From Microbacterium salitolerans (lineage in GTDB: Bacteria; Actinomycetota; Actinomycetes; Actinomycetales; Microbacteriaceae): a stretch of DNA of 64,000 nt. Below the pieces are notes generated by a model. The model made no database searches. It worked only from the letters and a program-made list of their open reading frames with translations, and was not told where the DNA came from. Where the stretch lies: NCBI RefSeq assembly GCF_019720895.1, contig NZ_JAHKSH010000001.1, forward strand, positions 186,001 through 250,000, written 5' to 3'. The translations under genes were made by a program, and so were the position numbers. Position 1 is the stretch's first letter, and each line of letters opens with the position of its first letter. Positions 40,075 through 48,533 of the stretch are shown here, piece after piece.

Positions 40075-42108
40075 TCAGTCGGAGATGCCCAGGAGCTCGA
40101 GGGGGTGGGTGAGGCGCCACTTGAGACTGGGACGCGGGAGGTCCTCCGTCGCGACGAGGTCGATCTCGTCGCTGTCGAGGGCTCCGGCGATCGTGATGGT
40201 GCCGACCTCGTCGCCGGCGCTGTCGCCGAGGTCGATGTCGTACTCGGAGGTCACCTGGGCCTGCTCGCCGTTCCAGAGCGTCAGGGAGGCGGTGCCGTCG
40301 GCGATGACCTCGGTGCTCGCACCCCAGGGCGTCTGGACGCGGGCGATGACGGTGCCCTCGGACATGGCCTCGACCGGCTGCAGCGACTCGGAGACGGCGC
40401 CGAGCAGGCTGCGGCTGACGTCCTCCTGCGCGATGTCGTCCGGCTGGCCCATGACGGCGGCGTAGACGCGAGTCGGCTCGTCGTCACCGGTCTCGACGTC
40501 CATGGCCGTCGTGAGGTTGTAGCTCACGATGTTCCACTCATCGAGGTGACCGGTCTTGATGCCCACGACGCCGGTGTCGTCGATGAGCGGGTTGGAGTTC
40601 TCGACGAAGCCCGCCCCGGGGATCTCCGTGTCGGCTTTCGCGGCGATCTCGGCGACGACGGGGTGCTCGAGCGCGATCTCGGATACCTTCAGCATCGACG
40701 ACGGCGTCGACTGGTTGTCGGGGCTGATGCCGGTCGCATCGACGACGAGTGTGTCGTCGATGCCGTGGGACTGCAGCCAGGAGAGCGCATCGGTGGTGAA
40801 GTCGTCGCGGTCGCCCTCCCAGAGCTCGTCGACGAGCTTGTTCACGTAGTTGCCGGCGGATCCCATGAGGATCCCCTCGAGCATCTGGTAGTAGGTGAGC
40901 GTGCCGCCGATGGGAACGTCGAGCGCCGACTCGTTGGCCCAGCGGAGCGCGTCGGCCTCGGTCTGGTCGAGGAAGCCGAACTCGTACTCCGGGCCCTGCT
41001 CGCCGAGCTCGAGGGGCTGGCGCTCGAGCAGCACCATGACGCTGATGACCTTCGTGAGGCTGGCCATCGGCGCGACGACCTCGGGGAACTCGTCCGTTGC
41101 GGACAGGAGCGGCTCGTCGACGCCGGCGATGGAGATGCCGGCCTGACCGGTCTCGGGCCAGGGCAGCTCGGCGACTGGCGCCGTGGGCGTGTCGATCTCG
41201 GCCTCGGCGATCGCGGGCGCGACGTGGGTGAGCGGCCACACCGAGAAGGCGACGACGTAGGCGACGGCGAGCACGATCGCCGTGATGATCGGAGCGAACA
41301 CGGCTCCGATCCAGCGGCGGCGCTTCTGCGGAACGAGACCGGGGGCCGACTGGAGGTGCGGGGTCTGCCCCGGGCCGACGTTCTCGGCCGTGAGCCACGC
41401 GAGCGCGCGCTCGGTCTCGTTGCCCTCTTCGCGCGGCACGTACGCCGTCGTCACGGGCGAGGGCGGGGCGTCGGCAGCCGCCATCGCGTCCTCCTGGGGT
41501 GTCTCCGAGGAGGCGAGGGGCGACGCGACCGTCTCCGGAGCGTCGGCGGAATCCTGCTCGTCGGCCGGCGTGCGCGTGAGGGCGGCGGGTGCCGCCGCGT
41601 GCGCCACGGGCGTCGGCTCGGCGATGAGGGCCTCGTCGCTCGACGCGTCGTCGGCCTCGTCGGCGGCATCCGCGTCGGCGTCGGTCTCGTCGTCGGGCAC
41701 GTTGGCCGAGGGCTGGATGATCGGGATCGTGCCGGCGGTCGCGACCGGTTCGGAGGGCGCGACGCGGCCGTCGGTGATCACGGGCAGCGACTGCGTCGCG
41801 GTGCCGAGGATCTGCTGCAGGTCCTGCTCGGGCGTCGCGCTCCGGCGGCGGAAGCCGCTGAACATCTCGGCGATGAGGCGCACCGAATCGGTCGGCGGCT
41901 GCGAGGAGTCGACGAAATCGGGCTGCGGATCCTCGTCGCGCGTCTCGTCGGATCCGTCGTCGCCGCGCGCCTGGTGCGGCATGTCGAACAGGCCCGTGAT
42001 CGTCGGCACGGGCTCGGTCGTCGGCGCGGGCTCGGCCGGCGTCGCCTGCTCCGCTGCGGCGTCGTCGCCCGGTGCCTCGCGCGCGTCGAAGTCGTCGTCT
42101 GTCCCCAC
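40075..42108 (-). CDS. D-alanyl-D-alanine carboxypeptidase-like protein with long acidic cytoplasmic N-terminus
   Basis: 677 aa. Residues 1-270 form an acidic, Pro/Ala-rich cytoplasmic region; one membrane helix follows (IGAVFAPIITAIVLAVAYVV), then the extracellular penicillin-binding domain. SxxK is MASLTKVISV and KTG is IKTGHLDEWN. At the second motif the sequence reads GSAGNYVNKL where related enzymes have SANNYA, so the SxN Asn may be replaced by Gly. It should trim peptidoglycan stem peptides. The start is GTG 42108 with TAAGTT (42120-42115) 6 nt upstream (leaderless). A small GATGCCG/CGGCATC hairpin lies past its stop (about 40024-40051). Confidence 0.84.
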   Translation of the reverse strand: MGTDDDFDAREAPGDDAAAEQATPAEPAPTTEPVPTITGLFDMPHQARGDDGSDETRDEDPQPDFVDSSQPPTDSVRLIAEMFSGFRRRSATPEQDLQQILGTATQSLPVITDGRVAPSEPVATAGTIPIIQPSANVPDDETDADADAADEADDASSDEALIAEPTPVAHAAAPAALTRTPADEQDSADAPETVASPLASSETPQEDAMAAADAPPSPVTTAYVPREEGNETERALAWLTAENVGPGQTPHLQSAPGLVPQKRRRWIGAVFAPIITAIVLAVAYVVAFSVWPLTHVAPAIAEAEIDTPTAPVAELPWPETGQAGISIAGVDEPLLSATDEFPEVVAPMASLTKVISVMVLLERQPLELGEQGPEYEFGFLDQTEADALRWANESALDVPIGGTLTYYQMLEGILMGSAGNYVNKLVDELWEGDRDDFTTDALSWLQSHGIDDTLVVDATGISPDNQSTPSSMLKVSEIALEHPVVAEIAAKADTEIPGAGFVENSNPLIDDTGVVGIKTGHLDEWNIVSYNLTTAMDVETGDDEPTRVYAAVMGQPDDIAQEDVSRSLLGAVSESLQPVEAMSEGTVIARVQTPWGASTEVIADGTASLTLWNGEQAQVTSEYDIDLGDSAGDEVGTITIAGALDSDEIDLVATEDLPRPSLKWRLTHPLELLGISD

Positions 42109-42201
42109 GCGGTCAACTTACCTGGTGGATCCGCCAGTTCCCCGCAGATCGGGCTCACGATCCGATGACATTGTCGAGTGGCGTGGGAGGGGCTGCGTGC
42201 C

Positions 42202-42207
42202 TATACT
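42202..42207 (+). promoter_or_regulatory. -10 box of the ykoEDC/TPP riboswitch transcript
   Basis: TATACT lies about 50 nt before the riboswitch aptamer in an otherwise GC-rich stretch. I did not see a convincing -35 box. Confidence 0.5.
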
Positions 42208-42257
42208 CCGTTGCGCAGAGGAGATCACCTCGCCTGCCGCATCGGATGATGCCGCAG

Positions 42258-42347
42258 CACCACGGGAGTCCGAGAAGCCGGGCTGAGAGGGCGCGAGCCG
42301 CGCGTCGACCGTCGAACCTGATCCGGATCATGCCGGCGCAGGAAGGG
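42258..42347 (+). ncRNA. TPP riboswitch (THI element)
   Basis: The conserved blocks appear in order: CACGGGAGTCC, CTGAGAGG, then GAACCTGATCCGGATCATGC, CGGCGCAGGAAGGGAG, matching the TPP aptamer core (CUGAGA ... ACCUGAUCYGGRUNAUGCCNGCGNAGG). It ends a few bases before the ATG of ykoE, so control of translation initiation by sequestering the GGAAGGGAG region is likely. TPP binding should lower expression of the transporter. Confidence 0.95.
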
Positions 42348-42355
42348 AGAAGCAC

Positions 42356-42985
42356 ATGTTCGCATCCGCGCGCACCGACGCCCGCTCGGCCGTCACGGGA
42401 GGGCGCAGCCTGCGGTGGCGCGTCGTCGACATCGTCGTGGCGAGCGTCGTCGCCGTCGCTTGCGCCGTGATCTTCCTCGTCTGGAACGTCGGCTACGAGA
42501 TCCCCGGCAGCCTGCTCAGCGCCGTTCTGCCCGGACTCGGCGGGCTCATGATCGGTCCTTGGCTCCTCGCCGGCGTCCTCGGCGGCCTCATCGTGCGCAA
42601 GCCGGGCGCCGCGCTCTACACCGAGGTCGTCGCAGCCGTCATCTCCGCGCTCGTCGGCAATCAGTGGGCCGCGCTGACGATCGTCTCGGGCCTCGCCCAG
42701 GGCATCGGCGCCGAGCTCATCCTCGCGATCTTCCTCTACAAGCGCTTCGGGGTCGTCGTCGCGATGCTCGCGGGTGCGGCGGCGGGCCTCGGCGGCGGCA
42801 TCAACGACCGGATCCTCTGGTACGCGGGCGCCGACGCCTCCTTCACCACCATCTACATCATCTCGACGACGATCTCCGGAGCGGTCATCGCGGGCCTCGG
42901 CGGCTGGCTCATCACGCGCGGGCTCGCCGCAACCGGCGCGCTGAACCGCTTCGCCGCGGGCAGATCCGCGTCGACGCGCGTGTGA
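42356..42985 (+). CDS. ykoE: YkoE-type ECF transporter S component (thiamine precursor, HMP)
   Basis: 209 aa, strongly hydrophobic, about six helices. VDIVVASVVAVACAVIFLVWNVGYE, the GLGGLMIGPWLLAGVLGGLIVRKPGAALYTE segment and GNQWAALTIVSGLAQGIGAELI are characteristic of YkoE, the substrate-binding component for hydroxymethylpyrimidine or thiamine. It sits directly behind the TPP riboswitch, whose GGAAGGGAG doubles as the Shine-Dalgarno. Its stop overlaps the next start (GTGA). Confidence 0.94.
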   Translation: MFASARTDARSAVTGGRSLRWRVVDIVVASVVAVACAVIFLVWNVGYEIPGSLLSAVLPGLGGLMIGPWLLAGVLGGLIVRKPGAALYTEVVAAVISALVGNQWAALTIVSGLAQGIGAELILAIFLYKRFGVVVAMLAGAAAGLGGGINDRILWYAGADASFTTIYIISTTISGAVIAGLGGWLITRGLAATGALNRFAAGRSASTRV

Positions 42986-44574
42986 CCGGCGTTCCCGTCA
43001 CGGCCCGCGGGTGGGGCTGGCGCTACGCCACCCGCCGCGCGTGGGCCGCGCGCGATCTCGACCTCGACGTCGCGGCCGGCGAGCGGATCCTGCTGACCGG
43101 GCTGTCCGGATCCGGCAAGTCCACGCTCCTGCACGCGCTCGCGGGCGTGCTCGGGGGAGACGACGAGGGCGAGCACGAGGGATCCCTGCGCGTCGATGGG
43201 TCCGCCCCGCACGCCGCGCGCGGACGCACGGGGCTCGTCCTGCAGGATCCGGACACGCAGGCCGTCATGGCGCGTGTCGGCGACGACGTCGCGTTCGGCT
43301 GCGAGAACCTCGGCGTTCCGCGGGACGAGATCTGGTCGCGGGTCCGTGAGGCGCTCGACCTGGTTGGACTCGACGTCGAGCTCGATCACCCGACATCGGC
43401 GCTGTCGGGCGGGCAGAAGCAGCGCCTCGCGCTCGCCGGCGCTCTCGCGATGCGTCCGGGGCTGCTGCTCCTCGACGAGCCGACCGCCAACCTCGACCCG
43501 CACGGGGTGATCGAGGTGCGCGACGCCGTGGCGCGCATCGCCGAGGCGACGGGCGCCACGCTCATCGTCGTCGAGCACCGCGCCGACGTGTGGCGGCAGG
43601 TGGTCAGCCGCGAGGTGCGGCTGGGCTCCGGCATTCCCCCCAACACAACGCAGTCACAAGCGGCGCCGGGTGAAGCGACACGCCGGGATGCGGTGGGCTC
43701 GGTGCCCGGATCGACTGCGTTGTGTTCTGGCGAGCCGCTGCTCGACGGCGGTGAGATCGAGGCCGGTCCCGAGCTGTCCGCGGGAGTCGGGGCGGGCTCG
43801 CCCGGCGTCCCCGTCGACACAACTCAGTCACAAGCGGCGCCGGGTGGGGCGACACGCCGGGATGCGGTGGGCTCGGTGCCCGGATCGACTGCGTTGTGTT
43901 CGGGGGAGCCGCTGCTCGAGGCCCGCGACCTGCTCGTCGGCCGGGTGAAGGGGCGGCCGGTCGCCGGGCCCATCGACCTCACGGTGCACGCGGGCGAAGT
44001 CGTGGGGATCACGGGCGCGAACGGCGCGGGAAAGTCGACCCTCGGGCGCACCCTCGCCGGACTGCTGCCCGCGGTGTCCGGACGCGTGGTCGCGGCGGAC
44101 GCGCTGCGCGACGGGGCGAAGGCGGATCCGTTCCGCTGGTCGTCGCGTCAGCTGCTCACCCGGATCGGCACGGTCCTGCAGTCGCCCGACCACCAGCTGC
44201 TCGCATCGACCGTGCGCGCCGAACTCGAGGTGGGGCCGCGCGCTCTGAAGCTGCCCGCGGACGAGATCGACCGCCGCGCCACCGACCTCCTCGTGCGCCT
44301 CCGCCTCGACCACCTCGACCGTGCGAATCCCCACACCCTCTCGGGCGGGGAGAAGAGGCGCCTCACCGTCGCGGCGATGCTCGCGACGCGTCCCCGCGTG
44401 TGCGTCCTCGACGAGCCGACGTTCGGCCAGGATCCGCAGACCTGGCGCGAGATGGTCGACATCATCCGCGACCTGCGCCGCGACGGGATCGCGGTCGTCG
44501 CGATCACGCATGACCGCGAGCTGCTCGACGCCCTCGGCGCCCGCGAGGTCGTCCTCGAGAAGGCCGCGGCGTGA
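42982..44574 (+). CDS. ykoD: YkoD-type duplicated ECF ATPase carrying two in-frame palindromic repeats
   Basis: 530 aa. Two ABC domains are fused: the first has GLSGSGKST, LSGGQKQRLALAGALA and LLLLDEPTANLD; the second has GANGAGKST, LSGGEKRRLTVAAMLA and VCVLDEPTFGQD. It energises uptake through YkoC/YkoE. The linker between the domains is long, about 100 residues, and contains two nearly identical peptides (TTQSQAAPG, ATRRDAVGSVPGSTALCSGEPLL), each encoded by an 85-bp palindromic element (43642-43726 and 43816-43900). The end of the first ABC domain may also be altered. The start is GTG overlapping the ykoE stop. Confidence 0.92.
   Translation: MTGVPVTARGWGWRYATRRAWAARDLDLDVAAGERILLTGLSGSGKSTLLHALAGVLGGDDEGEHEGSLRVDGSAPHAARGRTGLVLQDPDTQAVMARVGDDVAFGCENLGVPRDEIWSRVREALDLVGLDVELDHPTSALSGGQKQRLALAGALAMRPGLLLLDEPTANLDPHGVIEVRDAVARIAEATGATLIVVEHRADVWRQVVSREVRLGSGIPPNTTQSQAAPGEATRRDAVGSVPGSTALCSGEPLLDGGEIEAGPELSAGVGAGSPGVPVDTTQSQAAPGGATRRDAVGSVPGSTALCSGEPLLEARDLLVGRVKGRPVAGPIDLTVHAGEVVGITGANGAGKSTLGRTLAGLLPAVSGRVVAADALRDGAKADPFRWSSRQLLTRIGTVLQSPDHQLLASTVRAELEVGPRALKLPADEIDRRATDLLVRLRLDHLDRANPHTLSGGEKRRLTVAAMLATRPRVCVLDEPTFGQDPQTWREMVDIIRDLRRDGIAVVAITHDRELLDALGAREVVLEKAAA
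43642..43726. repeat. 85-bp palindromic element within ykoD, copy 1
   Basis: Perfect 14-bp terminal inverted repeats AACACAACGCAGTC (43642-43655) and GACTGCGTTGTGTT (43713-43726). It is translated in frame within the inter-domain linker. A direct-repeat tail GAGCCGCTGCTCGA follows in both copies. Confidence 0.88.
43816..43900. repeat. 85-bp palindromic element within ykoD, copy 2
   Basis: Same length and core as copy 1; the left arm is GACACAACTCAGTC (two changes) and the right arm is identical. It begins 174 bp after copy 1, a multiple of three, so both copies encode the same peptide. Confidence 0.88.
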
Positions 44575-45353
44575 TCCCGGCACAGGAGGCGGCCCGCGGT
44601 CCGCTCGCCCGCATCAATCCCGTCGCCAAGCTCGCGGCGGCGCTGCTGATCGCGCTGCCGCTCGTCGTGACGATCGACTGGGTGTCGGGTGTCACGGCCC
44701 TCGTCCTCGAGATCCCGCTGCTCGTGATGGCGGGGCTGCGCTGGCGCACGTTCTGGATCCGCACCCTCCCCGTCTGGATCGCCGCGCCGCTCACCGCCCT
44801 CACCATCGCGCTCTACGGCGCTCCGAGCGGCGAGACGCACTTCCAGTGGCTGCTCATGAACGTGACGGACGGATCCCTCGCGCTCGCGGCGGCGACGTTC
44901 TTCCGCGTGCTCGCGATCGCGCTGCCCGGCATCGTGCTGTTCGCGGGGGTCGACGCGACCGACCTCGCCGACGGCCTCGCGCAGCGGGCGAAGCTCCCCG
45001 CGCGGTTCGTGCTCGGCGCGCTCGGCGGCATGCGCCTCGTCGGGCTGCTCGTGACCGACTGGCGGGAGCTCGAGACCGCCCGTCGTGCGCGCGGCGTGGC
45101 CGACAGCGGGCGGCTCCGCCGGCTGGTCGGCATGGGCTTCGCGCTCGTCGTGCTGGCGATCCGCCGCGGATCCCACCTCGCGACGGCGATGGAGGCGCGG
45201 GCGTTCGGATCCGACCGCCCCCGCACGTGGGCGCGCGAGAGCCCGTGGGGCGGCCGCGAGTGGGCACTGTCGGCGGCGGGGCTCGCGATCAGCGCGACGG
45301 CCCTCGCCGTGACGACGGCGACGGGCCACCTCAACATCATCCTCGGGGGATAG
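44571..45353 (+). CDS. ykoC: YkoC-type ECF transporter transmembrane (T) component
   Basis: 260 aa. Four to five membrane helices and the cytoplasmic coupling segments LETARRARGVADSGRLRRLVG and ATAMEARAFGSD with the two Ala-Arg-type motifs typical of EcfT. It couples the YkoD ATPase to YkoE. The start is GTG overlapping the ykoD stop by 4 nt. A hairpin (45356-45387) follows directly. Confidence 0.92.
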   Translation: MIPAQEAARGPLARINPVAKLAAALLIALPLVVTIDWVSGVTALVLEIPLLVMAGLRWRTFWIRTLPVWIAAPLTALTIALYGAPSGETHFQWLLMNVTDGSLALAAATFFRVLAIALPGIVLFAGVDATDLADGLAQRAKLPARFVLGALGGMRLVGLLVTDWRELETARRARGVADSGRLRRLVGMGFALVVLAIRRGSHLATAMEARAFGSDRPRTWARESPWGGREWALSAAGLAISATALAVTTATGHLNIILGG

Positions 45354-45355
45354 GC

Positions 45356-45387
45356 ACGGGCGGCCGACCCGGAGGTCGACCGCCCGT
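45356..45387. terminator. Hairpin between ykoC and the Nramp-related gene
   Basis: ACGGGCGG-CCGACC pairs with GGTCGA-CCGCCCGT around a CGGA loop. It sits between two convergent stops and can serve both; no T-tract. Confidence 0.7.
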
Positions 45388-45400
45388 TCCGGCGCATCTG

Positions 45401-46681
45401 TCAGCCGAGCATCGGCCAGCCGAGCGGCTCGGCGAGGGTGTTCCAGCCCTGGTAGACGCCGAGCACGATGAAGATGAGCGCCGTGAATCCCAGCGCCATG
45501 TTCGTGTACCAGCGGTTGCGGTGCTCCTTCGGCACGCGGCTCGTGTTGAGCAGCGGGATGAGGGTGATGGCGAGGAACGGCATGAACAGCGATCCGAGGA
45601 ACCCGTAGAGCAGCACGAGCAGGATCGGCTTGCCGAGCATGAGGAAGAGCATCGGCGGGAAGGTGAGCCAGATCAGGTACACCTTGAACCACTTGCCGCC
45701 GTTGCGGGAGTCGGGGTGGTCGGATCCCTTGCCCGTCACGTTGCCCATGAAGTCGGCGAACATGAGCGAGACGCCGTGCCAGACGCCGAGGACCGACGAG
45801 AGGCCGGCGGCCCAGAAGCCGATGAGGAACCAGACGCCGATGAAGTCGCCGTAGCGGTCGCGCAGCACGGAGTCGAGGTCGAGGAGACCTGCGTCTCCGC
45901 TCGACAGGGCGACGCCCGCGGCGCGCACGACCTCGGCGCCGACGATGAGCATCGAGATGACGAAGATGCCCGTCACGATGTACGCCGTCATGTTGTCGAT
46001 GCGCATCACCTTGAGGAACCGGGGCTTGTCCCAGCCCTTCTCGCGCAGCCAGTAGCCGTAGGCCGCGAGCGTGATCGTGCCGCCGACGCCGCCCGCGAGT
46101 GCGAGCGTCGTGAACAGACCGCCCTCGGGGATGATCGGCACGAGTCCGGTGATCGTGTCGAGGAAGTTCGGCGCCGCGATCACCGCGAGGGCGACGATCG
46201 TGAGGAACATGAGGCCGACGAGCGCGGCGGTGATCTTCTCGAACACCGAGTAGCGGTTGAACCACACGAGCACGAACGCGAGGAGGCCCGTGAGGATCGC
46301 CCACGGCCAGATCTCGCTGAGGATCGGCACGCCGTCGAACAGCGCTGCGATGGGCATGGCTGTCGAGCTCATCGCGCTCGCGGCGTAGATGAAGCCCCAG
46401 ATGACGATGTACGGCGCGAAGTAGTAGACGGGCCACTTCCCGAGGGAGCGCCAGCCCTCGAAGATCGTCTTGCCGGTCACCACCGTGTAGCGTCCGGCGC
46501 CCTCGACGAGGATGATCTTGAGGATCACGCCGAGCACGATGGCCCAGAGCAGCATGTATCCGTAGGTGGATCCGGCGACGAGCGTCGCGACCATGTCGGC
46601 GGATCCGACACCCGTCGCGGCGACGACGAGCCCCGGGCCGATGAGCTTCCATTTGGGGGCGACGTCAGACGGTGCGGCCAC
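45401..46681 (-). CDS. Nramp-family (non-canonical) metal ion transporter
   Basis: 426 aa, about 11 helices. GPGLVVAATGVGSADMVATLVAGSTYGYMLLWAIVLGVILK aligns with the first Nramp helices, but the metal-binding DPGN motif of helix 1 is replaced by GSAD-type residues, as in Nramp-related transporters whose cargo differs from Mn/Fe (for example Mg). The start GTG 46681 has GAGGAGG about 5 nt upstream. Cargo is unknown. It is divergent from the DASS transporter. Confidence 0.82.
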   Translation of the reverse strand: MAAPSDVAPKWKLIGPGLVVAATGVGSADMVATLVAGSTYGYMLLWAIVLGVILKIILVEGAGRYTVVTGKTIFEGWRSLGKWPVYYFAPYIVIWGFIYAASAMSSTAMPIAALFDGVPILSEIWPWAILTGLLAFVLVWFNRYSVFEKITAALVGLMFLTIVALAVIAAPNFLDTITGLVPIIPEGGLFTTLALAGGVGGTITLAAYGYWLREKGWDKPRFLKVMRIDNMTAYIVTGIFVISMLIVGAEVVRAAGVALSSGDAGLLDLDSVLRDRYGDFIGVWFLIGFWAAGLSSVLGVWHGVSLMFADFMGNVTGKGSDHPDSRNGGKWFKVYLIWLTFPPMLFLMLGKPILLVLLYGFLGSLFMPFLAITLIPLLNTSRVPKEHRNRWYTNMALGFTALIFIVLGVYQGWNTLAEPLGWPMLG

Positions 46682-46886
46682 GACAACCTCCTCGTTGTGA
46701 GAGTGGGGGAGCGCCCGCCTCGAGCGAGGCGCGCGGCGGGAAGGGACAGCCGAGAACTCTACTCGTGCGCGTGACGACGTGTTTTCGACCGGCGTCGACT
46801 TTATCGCGAGATCGCGCGCCGCCATCGCGCACCCGTCGCGGACGGCCATAGGGTGTGCGCACACTGTGCATGCAAAGGAGCGTGTG

Positions 46887-48488
46887 ATGTCCGATGACCG
46901 ACGCGCAGGCGAACACGCCTCGCTCAACGCCCCACTCCCCACGACCAATACCGAAGTGCAGGCGAAATCGAAGGGAGAGCGCGCACCCGGCGTCTCTCCG
47001 CGAACGAACGGGATCCGCTGGGGCGGACTCGCGGGCGGCCTCGTCCTCGCGATCCTGCTCTGGGTGATCATGCCCGCCGACGTCCCCCACGACGCGCGCC
47101 TGACCGCGGCCATCGCGGGGCTCATGGCCGTGTGGTGGATGACCGAGGCGCTGCCGATCCCGGCGACGGCGCTCGTGCCGCTTGTCGCGTTCCCGATCTT
47201 CGCGCAGGGCACCGAGGAGGCACCCGTCACGGTGTCGTCGGTCGGCGCGAGCTACGGCGCCGACACGATCTTCCTGTTCATGGGCGGCTTCCTCATCGCC
47301 CTAGCGATGCAGCGCTGGAACCTCCATCGCCGCATCGCCCTGCTCGTGCTCCTCATGATGGGCGAGCGCACGGGAGCCCTCATCGGCGGCTTCATGATCG
47401 CGACCGGCTTCCTCTCGATGTGGATCTCGAACACTGCGACGGCCGTCCTCATGCTGCCGATCGGCCTCTCGGTGCTCCTCCTCGTCACGGAGGCGATGGA
47501 GCAGAACGGCGTCATCGCGAAGGGCTCGGGCGTCGCCGGTGCGCTGCAGACGCGGTTCGGCGCCGCGCTCATGCTCGGCATCGCCTACTCGGCGTCGATC
47601 GGATCCCTCGGCACGATCATCGGTACGCCGCCGAACGCCTTCCTCGCGGGCTACCTCGAACAGGAGCACGGCATCCAGCTGGGCTTCGGCGAGTGGATGC
47701 TGGTCGGCGTGCCGCTGTCGATCGTCATGATGGTGCTCACGTGGCTGCTGCTCGTGAAGGTGCTGTTCCGTCCCGAGGTGCCGCGGATCCCCGGCGGCCG
47801 CTCGCTGATCCGCGAGGAGATCGCGAAGCTCGGGCCGGTGTCGACGGGCGAGAAGCTCGTGCTCACGATCTTCGTGCTCGCGGCGGCGAGCTGGATCATC
47901 ATCCCGACGGCATTCGACCCCGCCCCGATCTCGGACGCCGGCATCGCGCTGGTCGCGGGTCTGCTGCTCTTCCTGATCCCCGCGGGCGCCCAGCGCGGCG
48001 TGCGCCTGCTGGACTGGGAGTCGGCGGTCAAGCTGCCGTGGGGCGTCCTGCTCCTGTTCGGCGGCGGGCTCGCGCTCGCCGGCCAGTTCTCGGGATCCGG
48101 TCTCACGGCGTGGATCGGCGAGGTCTCCGCGGGGCTGGGCGGGCTTCCGGTCGTCACCATCGTCCTGGTGCTCGCGGCGGGGACGATCTTCCTCACCGAG
48201 ATCACGTCGAACACGGCGACGGCGGCGACCTTCATCCCGCTCGTCGGTGGCGTCGCGCTCGGGATCGGGCTGGATCCGATGCTGCTCGCGATCCCCGTGG
48301 CGCTCGCCGCGACGTGCGCGTTCATGCTGCCCGTCGCGACGCCGCCGAACGCCGTCGTCTACGGCACCGGCTACGTCACGATCGGGCAGATGGTGCGCGG
48401 CGGCGTGCTGCTCAACGCGATCGGCATCATCCTCATCACGCTCGTCTCGATGACGACGGCCGTCTGGGTGTTCGGCATCGCGTACTGA
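46887..48488 (+). CDS. DASS/SLC13-family sodium-coupled dicarboxylate or anion transporter
   Basis: 533 aa. Two SNT motifs (WISNTATAVLMLPIG; TSNTATAATFIPLVGG), GTIIGTPPNAFLAGYL and VATPPNAVVYGTGYV are diagnostic for the family. An N-terminal hydrophilic tail of about 40 residues precedes the first helix. It probably imports C4-dicarboxylates with Na+. ATG 46887 has AAAGGAG upstream; a TGTGCGCACA palindrome lies about 30 bp before it and might be an operator. A hairpin follows its stop. Confidence 0.9.
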   Translation: MSDDRRAGEHASLNAPLPTTNTEVQAKSKGERAPGVSPRTNGIRWGGLAGGLVLAILLWVIMPADVPHDARLTAAIAGLMAVWWMTEALPIPATALVPLVAFPIFAQGTEEAPVTVSSVGASYGADTIFLFMGGFLIALAMQRWNLHRRIALLVLLMMGERTGALIGGFMIATGFLSMWISNTATAVLMLPIGLSVLLLVTEAMEQNGVIAKGSGVAGALQTRFGAALMLGIAYSASIGSLGTIIGTPPNAFLAGYLEQEHGIQLGFGEWMLVGVPLSIVMMVLTWLLLVKVLFRPEVPRIPGGRSLIREEIAKLGPVSTGEKLVLTIFVLAAASWIIIPTAFDPAPISDAGIALVAGLLLFLIPAGAQRGVRLLDWESAVKLPWGVLLLFGGGLALAGQFSGSGLTAWIGEVSAGLGGLPVVTIVLVLAAGTIFLTEITSNTATAATFIPLVGGVALGIGLDPMLLAIPVALAATCAFMLPVATPPNAVVYGTGYVTIGQMVRGGVLLNAIGIILITLVSMTTAVWVFGIAY

Positions 48489-48497
48489 TCCTCCGGC

Positions 48498-48528
48498 GCC
48501 GGTCGCGGGCTCGTCGCCCGCGACCGGC
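48498..48528. terminator. Hairpin terminator between the DASS transporter and the LLM gene
   Basis: Perfect 13-bp stem GCCGGTCGCGGGC / GCCCGCGACCGGC with a TCGTC loop. Located between convergent stops; no T-tract. Confidence 0.75.
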
Positions 48529-48533
48529 CGCCG

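Noticed and set aside
43604-44051. Minus-strand frames across the ykoD repeats as independent repeat-encoded proteins
   Set aside because: The palindromes make both strands look similar, but the flanking ABC domains show that the plus-strand frame is the real one.
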